DNA from: a virus
Virus record (IMG/VR): IMGVR_UViG_3300042563_001426
Location: 1 to 26,436 of that record
DNA length: 26,436 nt
Direction: 5' to 3' (one strand)
This document shows, piece by piece, positions 14,384 to 21,518 of the stretch. Positions within the stretch are counted from its first letter, which is position 1. Each line of letters starts with the position of its first letter. A model generated the notes under the pieces. It did not search any database, was not told where the DNA came from, and saw nothing but the letters and a program-made list of their open reading frames with translations. The translations under genes were made by a program, and so were the position numbers.

Positions 14384-15597
14384 TCAATTCTGACCTCTGG
14401 GAAATATCTAATAAATTTGTCTCTTCTAACTGATCGTTTACTAAGTACACGGTTACGGATTTCAGTGTAAAAATTCCAAGCTAACGGGACAAATAAAATT
14501 GGTTGATGTTCTGAAATTCTACCAAGCGTATCAATTCCAACGACAGGAATATGTTTACCTGGACTAAACAATCCTTGTTTCAATGGATTATCATCAATAA
14601 TCATATCTAATTGCAAGTCAGCGAAATTTAATAGAGTATTGCCCTTAGCAGCAGCACCATATCCTACCAATTTGTATCCCTGTCGGCGAAATAATTCACA
14701 TTGAACTTTTAATTGTTGGACTGTGGCATTAACAGTTTCACTCCAATCATAATAAGTCTCTGGAGTAGTCAACCCCTTATGTTTTTCAAGGTCAATTAAA
14801 TTACCAACACGATTAGGTTTACTTTGATTGATACTTAGAACAAATACATAACTTGTACCATGAATGGGAGTCTTTTGGACATCAACTAGATTAAATCCAG
14901 CCCGTGTACAAAGTTCACGCATACTATTAATATTGTAGAAATTTACATGCTCATGATAAATGGTATCAAACTCATTATTCAGGACCATATCCGCTTGACT
15001 TGTTTGAATCATAAACAATCCATCAGGATTAATAATCTTGCGCAATGCAGTAAGGTATCCCAATGGGTCAGGATTATGTGCAAAACTATTTTGAGCAACT
15101 ACCAAATCAACTTTACCAAATTTATCAGCAAATTGTTGCGCAGTTTCTTCATTAAAGAAATCACACATGATATTGTGATTGACACTACTGGTAGGATATA
15201 AATTTTCAGCAGGATCAATTCCGTATGTTATCGCACCTGACTTCTTAAAATAATCTAATTGTGTACCATCATTGCATCCAATGTCTAATACACTTGCTGG
15301 AGGAGTAATGAAATATTCATTCGCAAGTCCCACAAACCATTCCATGTAATCACGTTGGGTCTTGCTTGTTCCACTTACATACAAATAATGTGTGTATATT
15401 AAGGCAGGATCTACTACATCAGTTAATTGCAAATGGCAGCAATTATGACATAGATTGACTGCCAATGGATAATGAGGTTCAGGCTGTTGTTTATCATTTA
15501 AGAAGTTATTGGCTAGGGGTTGATCATTGAGGTCTAACACCAATTTTAAATTGGTACTTCCGCAAGCTAAACAAGAATTGAGTTTCGTAATGGTCAT
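14380..15597 (-). CDS. Sugar C-methyltransferase-like protein
   Basis: 405 residues from ATG 15597; an ATG at 15621 would overlap the upstream gene and lacks a ribosome site. Three-part layout of NDP-sugar C-methyltransferases: an N-terminal zinc-binding part with 'CLACGSTNL' and 'CHNCCHLQL' (four cysteines and a histidine), a SAM-binding centre 'VLDIGCNDGTQLDYF' (about 105-120) with 'DLVVAQNSFAHNPDP', and a C-terminal domain with 'VGYGAAAKGNTLLNF'. The family methylates keto-sugars (C-3 or C-5) such as branched deoxysugars. The upstream 4,6-dehydratase would supply the 4-keto-6-deoxy substrate, so the pair forms a plausible deoxysugar pathway. Confidence 0.85.
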   Translation of the reverse strand: MTITKLNSCLACGSTNLKLVLDLNDQPLANNFLNDKQQPEPHYPLAVNLCHNCCHLQLTDVVDPALIYTHYLYVSGTSKTQRDYMEWFVGLANEYFITPPASVLDIGCNDGTQLDYFKKSGAITYGIDPAENLYPTSSVNHNIMCDFFNEETAQQFADKFGKVDLVVAQNSFAHNPDPLGYLTALRKIINPDGLFMIQTSQADMVLNNEFDTIYHEHVNFYNINSMRELCTRAGFNLVDVQKTPIHGTSYVFVLSINQSKPNRVGNLIDLEKHKGLTTPETYYDWSETVNATVQQLKVQCELFRRQGYKLVGYGAAAKGNTLLNFADLQLDMIIDDNPLKQGLFSPGKHIPVVGIDTLGRISEHQPILFVPLAWNFYTEIRNRVLSKRSVRRDKFIRYFPEVRIE

Positions 15598-15598
15598 A

Positions 15599-16318
15599 TT
15601 AATCTTTAATTGCAACCCCATTGGGTGCTATGTTACCTATCAGTCCCAATGGGCTTTTTCCAACAATTTTAGCAGAATCAATGAACTTATACAAACAATG
15701 TTCAATATCAACATACCCACCTGCTGCTAATCGTTGACTCATGTATTTAAGGCTGTTATCGTAGGCCTGAATAATTTCTTCTGTCAAGATTGGAGGCCAT
15801 GACCAAAGCCTACTCATATACTGGAATTCAGTTTCAGTTATTTTGAAAGGGAATTGACTAGACTTTTTAGATCCTAATACAATCATTGATTGATTTTTGT
15901 AGTCAGTATAAAATGGCAAGTTAAAATCATCAGTGAGTAGATACCGACCACTAATTTTAAATATGCGTTTATATTGAGACAATTGCCCTGTACTGTTTAA
16001 AGTTTTCAATGCTTTACTGAAGCAAAGTACTTCAGTTACATTTTTAACGATGTCCCAGTTGTCAGTACTATTATACAGATTGACAACATCCTCATCTGAT
16101 GTAAAATTAAGCAAATGATCTGATTCGGCAGTTAATGCATCTTGTTGCTCTGTAGTCAATGGAACCCCTGCCATTTCTAAAACAAAGATAGTGGCATTGG
16201 GGATTTGTTGTTTGACACTTTTGATTGTGGCAATGGTTTGAGCTAATCGGACATCATTTTTATAAACACCAAATTTAGTATTTACAGCACTGGTGACCAA
16301 TACTGCATAGTCATTCAT
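15599..16318 (-). CDS. Putative glycosyltransferase or sugar-transfer protein
   Basis: 239 residues from ATG 16318 (four-base overlap with the dehydratase stop). 'RLAQTIATIKSVKQQIPNA' followed by 'TIFVLEMAG' is a GT-A-type opening, and 'KRIFKISGRYLLTDDFNL' near residue 118-135 is a conserved block of phage/bacterial proteins in surface-glycan clusters ('FKISGRY'). 'GGYVDIEHCLYKFID' near 202-216 resembles a C-terminal catalytic-side helix. The exact reaction is unknown. Its stop lies two bases before the methyltransferase start on the minus strand. Confidence 0.7.
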   Translation of the reverse strand: MNDYAVLVTSAVNTKFGVYKNDVRLAQTIATIKSVKQQIPNATIFVLEMAGVPLTTEQQDALTAESDHLLNFTSDEDVVNLYNSTDNWDIVKNVTEVLCFSKALKTLNSTGQLSQYKRIFKISGRYLLTDDFNLPFYTDYKNQSMIVLGSKKSSQFPFKITETEFQYMSRLWSWPPILTEEIIQAYDNSLKYMSQRLAAGGYVDIEHCLYKFIDSAKIVGKSPLGLIGNIAPNGVAIKD

Positions 16319-17349
16319 TTACGCAACCACCTATCATTCACCAAAGTCCATTGCACCATTTCAGTAATTCGTTCAGTTAGTTTAATGGTAGGTTCCCATC
16401 CTAAACTACGCAATAGTCCGCCATCTAGTGCATATCGCAAGTCATGTCCAGGCCTACTACTATGGAAGTCTGTCATTTCGTAGTTCAATTCACGACCTAC
16501 TGCACTAGCAATCAGTTTTGCCAGGGTAAGGTTATCAATTTCTTCAGTACCTACTAGATTAAATTTCGGGCAATGAGCATGACCATAATCGCCCAAGTGT
16601 TTATAATTTTGTAATCCTAGGATGAACATCAATCCTTCCGCAACATCTCGGGCATGGATATACATTCTAGTACCGGCATGAGTACAAGTAGGATCAGCAT
16701 GAATAATGACTTTTTCACCATCCCGTGCTTTTTGAATAGTACTTGGAATAAACTTTTCACAATGTTGTCTTTCCCCAAATACATTCATTGTATGGGTGAC
16801 TACAATAGGCATTTTGTATGTATTCTCATATGCCACACAGAATTCTTCTGCCGCTGCCTTACTAGCACTATATGGATTAGTACTATTATACCGATCGTAT
16901 TCTTTATATGAAACGCCTTCAGGGGCAACTCCAAAGATTTCGTCAGTACTAAAATATACCAATCGTTCTAGATTAGGCAAGTTTTTCCTAGCATAATCCA
17001 AAATATTTACTGTACCGATAACATTATCCTGAACAAATTCCATTGGATATGTTATACTGCGATCAACATGGCTTCCTGCAGCCAAATGCAAGATGATATC
17101 AATGGGACCTATATCCGCAATGATTTGACTATTAAGTTCTGCCTTCAGATCATGGAAAATGATTCGCATACGCTTAGATATCATGACTGGATCATGAATC
17201 TTCAGCATATCGTGTAATCTATTTAGGTTACCCGAAATGTCCAATCTATCCAAGCTAACGATATGCCAATCAGTGTTTGTCAATATGCGATCAATTACAT
17301 GATGCGCGATGAAACCGGCTCCGCCAGTAATTAATACTCTTTTTACCAT
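16315..17349 (-). CDS. NAD-dependent NDP-sugar 4,6-dehydratase (RmlB-like)
   Basis: 344 residues, usual size for RmlB-type short-chain dehydrogenase/reductases. 'VLITGGAGFIAHHVIDRI' (residues 5-22) is the NAD-binding GxxGxxx motif, 'LHLAAGSHVDRSI' is the typical RmlB segment, 'FSTDEIFG' carries the catalytic Thr-Asp-Glu, and 'YSASKAAAE' gives the YxxxK catalytic pair. 'NVFGERQ' and 'GTRMYIHARDVAEG' match the substrate domain. It converts an NDP-glucose to an NDP-4-keto-6-deoxyglucose. It is the first gene of the sugar operon, 11 bases after 17361..17513, with AGGA before the ATG. Which nucleotide it uses cannot be read from the sequence. Confidence 0.92.
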   Translation of the reverse strand: MVKRVLITGGAGFIAHHVIDRILTNTDWHIVSLDRLDISGNLNRLHDMLKIHDPVMISKRMRIIFHDLKAELNSQIIADIGPIDIILHLAAGSHVDRSITYPMEFVQDNVIGTVNILDYARKNLPNLERLVYFSTDEIFGVAPEGVSYKEYDRYNSTNPYSASKAAAEEFCVAYENTYKMPIVVTHTMNVFGERQHCEKFIPSTIQKARDGEKVIIHADPTCTHAGTRMYIHARDVAEGLMFILGLQNYKHLGDYGHAHCPKFNLVGTEEIDNLTLAKLIASAVGRELNYEMTDFHSSRPGHDLRYALDGGLLRSLGWEPTIKLTERITEMVQWTLVNDRWLRK

Positions 17350-17360
17350 TTATATTCCTA

Positions 17361-17513
17361 TTATATGATTTCTGATTTTGATTCTAGATATTCTTTAATA
17401 ACTCGCAATGCTTTACGACTAGTATCGTAAACATATTCTTTAGTGTCATCCTCAGTTGTCACCACTAGAATAAATCCATTAGCGACACGACGGACTTCAA
17501 TTGTTTCAAACAT
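17361..17513 (-). CDS. Very small conserved phage protein
   Basis: 50 residues from ATG 17513, with AAAGGAAAT before it; TAA at 17361. A beta hairpin with 'EVRRVANGFILVVTT', then 'EDDTKEYVYDTSRKALRVIK', and a charged helix ending in 'ESKSEII'. The 'EFVYDTxRKAL' pattern is one I recall from many tiny phage proteins of unknown function. It probably shares the transcript from 17879. Confidence 0.78.
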   Translation of the reverse strand: MFETIEVRRVANGFILVVTTEDDTKEYVYDTSRKALRVIKEYLESKSEII

Positions 17514-17523
17514 TATATTTCCT

Positions 17524-17637
17524 TTAAGAGAAAGAATTCAATACTAATATTGCTACAGCAATAATACTAATTAACACAGGGACCAAGATCAATACCTTAC
17601 CAGGCCTTGATCTTGTATTAATAATACTAGATTTCAT
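17524..17637 (-). CDS. Very small single-span membrane protein
   Basis: 37 residues from ATG 17637; the A of its ATG is the last base of the upstream TAA (TAATG), so it is translationally coupled. The N terminus is basic ('SSIINTRSRPGK') and is followed by one hydrophobic span, 'VLILVPVLISIIAVAILVLN'. The basic N terminus would remain in the cytoplasm. Function unknown. The short length would make it easy to overlook; the overlap and span support it. Confidence 0.68.
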   Translation of the reverse strand: MKSSIINTRSRPGKVLILVPVLISIIAVAILVLNSFS

Positions 17638-17819
17638 TACGCTAGATAAAGAGCGCAAACAATAACCAGGAAAAGAAAAGAGATAACAATAGCTGCTGCT
17701 GGGAATAGCATTGAGCTAAGCCGATTGATTGAAGAATCAGCAATTGAGCTATTGGAATAACCTACAGTAAATTGGCAATCTGCCAAAGTACGTGGAGTAA
17801 CAAAATGAGAATTTTTCAT
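17637..17819 (-). CDS. Small single-span membrane protein, conserved in phages
   Basis: 60 residues from ATG 17819. The N-terminal part 'FVTPRTLADCQFTVGYSNSS' is a sequence block I recall from short phage proteins ('TPRTxADCxF'), of unknown function. A C-terminal hydrophobic span 'AAAIVISFLFLVIVCALYLA' ends at the last residue, giving a tail-anchored design. First gene after the promoter at 17851..17879. The usual phage relatives I recall lack the membrane tail, so the tail here may be an addition. Confidence 0.78.
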   Translation of the reverse strand: MKNSHFVTPRTLADCQFTVGYSNSSIADSSINRLSSMLFPAAAIVISFLFLVIVCALYLA

Positions 17820-17850
17820 GGTGATTCAACCTAAGTTAGTAGAGAGTTAT

Positions 17851-17879
17851 ATATTAACACAAGATGAGCTATGTGTCAA
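17851..17879 (-). promoter_or_regulatory. Sigma70 promoter of the small membrane-protein/sugar-operon transcript
   Basis: TTGACA (17879-17874), 17 bases, TAATAT (17856-17851). The leader CTAACTTAGGTTGAAT before ATG 17819 resembles that of the next gene (CTAACATAGGTTAAAAT), so the two promoters form a pair unlike the 9-12 kb family. No terminator or further promoter was seen before 12494, so the sugar genes may be read from here. Confidence 0.82.
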
Positions 17880-17895
17880 CTGTTTTTTCACAAAT

Positions 17896-18831
17896 TTAGT
17901 ACCTAGATGCACAATAACCGCCATTTGCATTGACCCAGTTCTGTTGAATCAAGAATTTACGATTGCCTAGTGTCATGTTGTACTTTGCGCCTGACGGTAA
18001 CTTAGTAACGGCACCGTACGTCCATGAACACTTATCTCCATTTTCAATACCACGGCTATCATACCAACCGTTAAATTCAGGATCAGTGACAGTTTCTGCC
18101 AATTCATGCGCTATCATATTAGCCATACTATCAGCGCCTGCATTCCCATTGGGGCTAATATTCTGAGGAGAACACGCATTTGGACAACGGTCAGTATTTC
18201 CAATGAATGAATATTTGATAGTAGTGCCGCCAATCTTGGCCTTAGAGTGCCAAGCACAATACTTGGTACAGAAACCTGAACTAGCATTAACATCGGCTGA
18301 AGTCAACACAAAGTAGACTGCATTACTATCCTTGGGTAGATAGCCAGTGGTGATTGCAGATTCTACCACATTTTCTATCTGTGCATCGCTCAACACCTTA
18401 CCTTCGGAATAATTGTCAGCAGTTTGTTGCAGTAGATGCACGGAATTCGTGACCTTTTTACCATTAGCGTCGGCGTAAGTAGTGTTGATATTATACCAAG
18501 GCGACCCAGACAGCCCATTGGCAAAGTCAGTAAGAATTGACGGTGCTGTATTACCAGCCCAGTTACCGTACCAGATGTAATACAGATTGGTTCCATTAGG
18601 ACTATTGAGTAGAGGTCCTCCATGATAGTTAATATTGTTATTAGTACTGCCCCGTACTTTAAGTACAATGGAGGCCTTGATTGTAGTGTTAGTAGCTGTT
18701 GTTTCTATTCGTAATTCACCTACTCCTCGTCCAGTGGGATAGTATGATTTACCGTGATCCGCTCGTAATTCACCTGCGTTTGCACACAATGAGCCGAATG
18801 TTAATCCTAATGCTAGTACCCAATTTTTCAT
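17896..18831 (-). CDS. Secreted EXORDIUM/phosphate-induced protein 1-like protein
   Basis: 311 residues. A signal peptide is clear: 'MKNWVLALGLTFGSLCANA', cleavage after the A-N-A near residue 19. The mature part follows the EXORDIUM (PHI-1, PF04674) pattern in order: 'YHGGPLL' (near 69), 'YIWYGNW', 'SPWYNI..TYAD..GKKVT', 'NYSEGKVLSD', 'VYFVLTSADV', 'GFCTKYCAWH', 'GNTDRCPNAC', 'IAHELAETVTDPEFNGWYD', 'CSW'. Several paired cysteines suit export. The HELAE segment could bind metal, but no complete HExxH is present. In plants the family acts in the cell wall; bacterial members have unknown roles. It stands alone between its own promoter and the next promoter, which suggests a separate cargo gene. 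Function in a phage is not known to me. Confidence 0.85.
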   Translation of the reverse strand: MKNWVLALGLTFGSLCANAGELRADHGKSYYPTGRGVGELRIETTATNTTIKASIVLKVRGSTNNNINYHGGPLLNSPNGTNLYYIWYGNWAGNTAPSILTDFANGLSGSPWYNINTTYADANGKKVTNSVHLLQQTADNYSEGKVLSDAQIENVVESAITTGYLPKDSNAVYFVLTSADVNASSGFCTKYCAWHSKAKIGGTTIKYSFIGNTDRCPNACSPQNISPNGNAGADSMANMIAHELAETVTDPEFNGWYDSRGIENGDKCSWTYGAVTKLPSGAKYNMTLGNRKFLIQQNWVNANGGYCASRY

Positions 18832-18861
18832 GCTATTTTAACCTATGTTAGTGGTAAGTGT

Positions 18862-18890
18862 ATACTAACAAAAATACGCGCCTAAGTCAA
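18862..18890 (-). promoter_or_regulatory. Sigma70 promoter of the EXORDIUM-like gene
   Basis: TTGACT (18890-18885), 17 bases, TAGTAT (18867-18862). Leader CTAACATAGGTT precedes ATG 18831. Confidence 0.75.
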
Positions 18891-18903
18891 TGCAAATCGG
18901 CAT

Positions 18904-18955
18904 AAAAATAAGCCGTTCGGTGCAGAATTTCAATGAATTCGCACCGTTACGGCTT
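18904..18955 (-). terminator. Rho-independent terminator
   Basis: A long hairpin: AAGCCGT pairs with ACGGCTT, CGGTGC with GCACCG, and inner GAATT with AATTC, loop of six. It is followed on the minus strand by ATTTTT (18909-18904). It ends the transcript of 18975..20540 and insulates the EXORDIUM-like gene. Confidence 0.85.
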
Positions 18956-18974
18956 AGTTATTAAAGAGAGTTAG

Positions 18975-20540
18975 TTATCTGCGTGATCTACCTGCAATTG
19001 ATTCAGGTGGTGGTTTTTTAGGTTCTTTAGTTGGAGTGATTTCAGTTCGTGCTTTTCTAGGAGCAGCCGCTTCAGCATCAGATGGAGAAATAACACTAGG
19101 GCCATTGGGTTCTTGATCAGGTTCTACGTAGGTGGCATTATTGAAGAGGATGCTAAAAGTAAAGTTACCTTTAATATCAGTGCTATAATAATTTTTACCT
19201 GCAGTGAATTTTACTCCAGTAACTGCGGTACCAGGCCAAATAGAATCAAATGATTTCACTGTCCATTTATCACCTGATTGAGATGCTTTTGTATACACCT
19301 GTATTAATGCACCGTTGTTTAGTATTTCTGATGCCGCGTCACTAAATTTTGTGTTATTGTTGATGTAATCAGCGACTTCATGCGCTACTGCAGCAATACA
19401 ATGAAAATACAAATTAAGATTGTTAGGTTTTTTAGTAACTTTATTAGTAATCAACTTTTTAATAGTTGGGTTAAGATTCATTCCTAATGCGATTGGCAAA
19501 GTAGTTTGTGCCATTTTTTTAAATCCAACTATAGTATTAGCATCTTCTTCTTTAATAATGCCATATTCTATTCCCAATAATAATGGAGCGTTGGCTTGTC
19601 CAGCTGCCGAAACTTTTTTAATCAGGTCAATGATTTTTATGTGTTTTTTTGTTAGTGCTGAGTCACCCAACTCATTTATAGCATTAAGTAAATTAATAGT
19701 GCTTGCATCTGCTCCTTTAGAACCTTTACTACTTACTTTGATTTTTTTACCTTCAGGACTAATAAGAATACTATCACTTAACCCTTCGGTTTTATCTTTA
19801 CCGAAATTAATAGTGGTATTACTGAAGTCATCCCTTCCTAAAAATTTCATTGCTGCTTTACCAGCATTACCTTTGAAATTTCCAGTTTGCAATGCAATAG
19901 GATGTAACAATTCACAAAAATAATCTCTGAATGCAGTGAAATGCATACCTTCAGGTGCATCAAACGAAATTGGTAATTTTACTCCATCTGCAATTGAACG
20001 AGCAAGTCCTGTCAATGGACTATCATCACCAAATTTTGCTGCAATTTGTACAACTATACTATCAGGATTAAGATTGCTTTGTTGCGTAGTCAAAATATCC
20101 TGAGGTGCCATTTTAGACTTAGCTTTTTTAGCACTCTTGCTATTGTAATTAAATCCAGGTATTCCTTTTTGATTGTCCCATTTATTCTGACTAGGATCAG
20201 GATGTATCGCCTCAAATGGCTTTACAAATGCTATATTAGTTGGGTCACCCGGTCTCTCAAATATAGCTATACCAAATGCCAATTGCTTTTTGTTAAACTT
20301 GCCTATTAAATCAACATAAGCATTAGGAATTAAATGGACTATTCTTGAAAGTTCAATGTTCCGTTCTTCTTCAGTTTCATAAGCAGCAGCATCCTCTGGA
20401 TAAAAATCTACACTTTTTACATAGACTTTATCTTCAGGATCAGTAGTACTTACAAATTCTTCACCAGACTGTCTTGCACCTAAGCCACGACTTTCGGTAA
20501 TAAGAGAATTATATGTTATTAAATCAATTAAGTTACGCAT
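18975..20540 (-). CDS. Large phage protein of unknown function
   Basis: 521 residues from ATG 20540. No clear ribosome site is seen before it. N-terminal 'NLIDLITYNSLITESRGLGA' and the domain 100-250 have no obvious motif. A nuclease-like pattern near residues 255-275 deserves mention: a conserved-looking D ('SDSILISPEGKKIKVSSK') 13 residues before a V-S-S-K, which could be a variant PD-(D/E)xK core; this is inference only. The last 60 residues are low-complexity, proline- and charge-rich ('TPTKEPKKPPPESIAGRSRR'). The gene lies downstream of the recombination genes and ends at a terminator. I do not recognise it. Confidence 0.75.
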   Translation of the reverse strand: MRNLIDLITYNSLITESRGLGARQSGEEFVSTTDPEDKVYVKSVDFYPEDAAAYETEEERNIELSRIVHLIPNAYVDLIGKFNKKQLAFGIAIFERPGDPTNIAFVKPFEAIHPDPSQNKWDNQKGIPGFNYNSKSAKKAKSKMAPQDILTTQQSNLNPDSIVVQIAAKFGDDSPLTGLARSIADGVKLPISFDAPEGMHFTAFRDYFCELLHPIALQTGNFKGNAGKAAMKFLGRDDFSNTTINFGKDKTEGLSDSILISPEGKKIKVSSKGSKGADASTINLLNAINELGDSALTKKHIKIIDLIKKVSAAGQANAPLLLGIEYGIIKEEDANTIVGFKKMAQTTLPIALGMNLNPTIKKLITNKVTKKPNNLNLYFHCIAAVAHEVADYINNNTKFSDAASEILNNGALIQVYTKASQSGDKWTVKSFDSIWPGTAVTGVKFTAGKNYYSTDIKGNFTFSILFNNATYVEPDQEPNGPSVISPSDAEAAAPRKARTEITPTKEPKKPPPESIAGRSRR

Positions 20541-20550
20541 TATATATTTA

Positions 20551-20787
20551 TTAAAAATAGGGCCTTGAACGACCCGTTAGTATATTCACAAAAATCTTTT
20601 CTTTGAATAAAGAAAATTCAGTCTCAAATTGAATACAATTTTGTTCCAAGGAACTAGAGGTAGGCAAACAAAATAACCCTGTATTCAATTCAGTGGCTAA
20701 ATGTTCAATACGGTCTTTGTATTGTTGTATATCAAGTACCTCAGCAACAGGTTGGGCAGACTTATATGTCTGCCACTCTATCAACAA
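20551..20787 (-). CDS. Small phage protein with unusual start, between UvsY and a large protein
   Basis: 78 residues if it begins at TTG 20787; the frame stays open upstream to the previous gene, through 'IIDYQQHARELLIEWQTYKS', so an unusual ATT or ATA start near 20812-20817 is equally possible. No ATG or GTG is available and no classical ribosome site is clear; coupling to the uvsY stop at 20819 is the most likely route. Helical and acidic ('QYKDRIEHLATELN'), ending basic ('GRSRPYF'). No family recognised. Position next to uvsY suggests a role in recombination-dependent replication, which is inference. Confidence 0.6.
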   Translation of the reverse strand: MLIEWQTYKSAQPVAEVLDIQQYKDRIEHLATELNTGLFCLPTSSSLEQNCIQFETEFSLFKEKIFVNILTGRSRPYF

Positions 20788-20818
20788 CTCTCTGGCATGT
20801 TGCTGATAATCAATTATG

Positions 20819-21271
20819 TTAGAGAGCGTAATCTTCCATTCCCGATGTCTTCAATTTCACAAGATGACCTTGCATAAAATTCTTACTCTCTAATCCTTTA
20901 AGAATCCCAAGATACTTATTTCGCAATAAGGCCACTTCATTGATAATTGTCTCAAAATCTATAACTTCATCTTCACCGTCTACATATTTCTCAGCATCAC
21001 GACTAGTTAATGCTCTAGCATACCCTTCAAGGTATTTCTGAAAATGCTTACGACGAATCTTGCGCAATTGCAGGTTTAAATAATTCAATACAGCTTCAAT
21101 TTCTTGTAGCTGATTGAACCTGAATTCTGTTATCCCTGGTAATGCAGCAATACTTTTTTCTATACTACCAAAAATTGTGCATTCTCTCTTGGCAGTAACT
21201 AATTCGGCTTCGTAATGAGTTATAAAATTTGGTATGTTAGAGATGTCACTGACTACTCGGTTATACCACAT
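20819..21271 (-). CDS. uvsY: UvsY-like recombination mediator
   Basis: 150 residues, slightly longer than T4 UvsY (137). Highly helical with a charged centre: 'NYLNLQLRKIRRKHFQKYLE' and 'ALTSRDAEKYVDGEDEVID', then 'INEVALLRNKYLGILKGLES' and 'GHLVKLKTSGMEDYA'. These resemble UvsY of marine T4-like phages. UvsY loads UvsX on gp32-covered single-stranded DNA. The context is strong: a small acidic gene, uvsX and gp32 lie immediately upstream on the same strand. ATG 21271 has only a weak ribosome site and follows the previous stop by six bases. Confidence 0.82.
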   Translation of the reverse strand: MWYNRVVSDISNIPNFITHYEAELVTAKRECTIFGSIEKSIAALPGITEFRFNQLQEIEAVLNYLNLQLRKIRRKHFQKYLEGYARALTSRDAEKYVDGEDEVIDFETIINEVALLRNKYLGILKGLESKNFMQGHLVKLKTSGMEDYAL

Positions 21272-21277
21272 ATGAAA

Positions 21278-21508
21278 TCAATCTTCAAACCCGTGATCAA
21301 TCTCATCATCTTCATCTTCACCAGCATATTCTTTGTATGCTCGTCCCAATGGAGCGTCGGTACCACCAAACTCGCTGAGTTCATCATCGCTCAACATATC
21401 TACCATAGCACCCATTAAATTATCTGCCGCTTCTTGCCGATCTTTTGATGGGATATACTGCTTTAAAATGGTATAGGTCTCAATCAATACTGCTACATCT
21501 AAACTCAT
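21278..21508 (-). CDS. Small acidic protein between uvsX and uvsY
   Basis: 76 residues from ATG 21508, with AGGAAAAAT before it. Helical first half ('VAVLIETYTILKQYIPSKDR', 'ADNLMGAMVDMLSDDELSEF') and a very acidic last 20 residues ('EYAGEDEDDEIDHGFED'). Its function is unknown, but its placement within the recombination module is one I recall from other T4-like phages. An acidic tail could mimic DNA or contact gp32/UvsY, which is inference. Confidence 0.75.
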   Translation of the reverse strand: MSLDVAVLIETYTILKQYIPSKDRQEAADNLMGAMVDMLSDDELSEFGGTDAPLGRAYKEYAGEDEDDEIDHGFED

Positions 21509-21518
21509 ATTTTTCCTG

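Noticed and set aside
20545-20552. AATAAATA before the 521-residue gene as a late promoter
   Set aside because: It is only five bases before the ATG, so the transcript would start inside the coding sequence.
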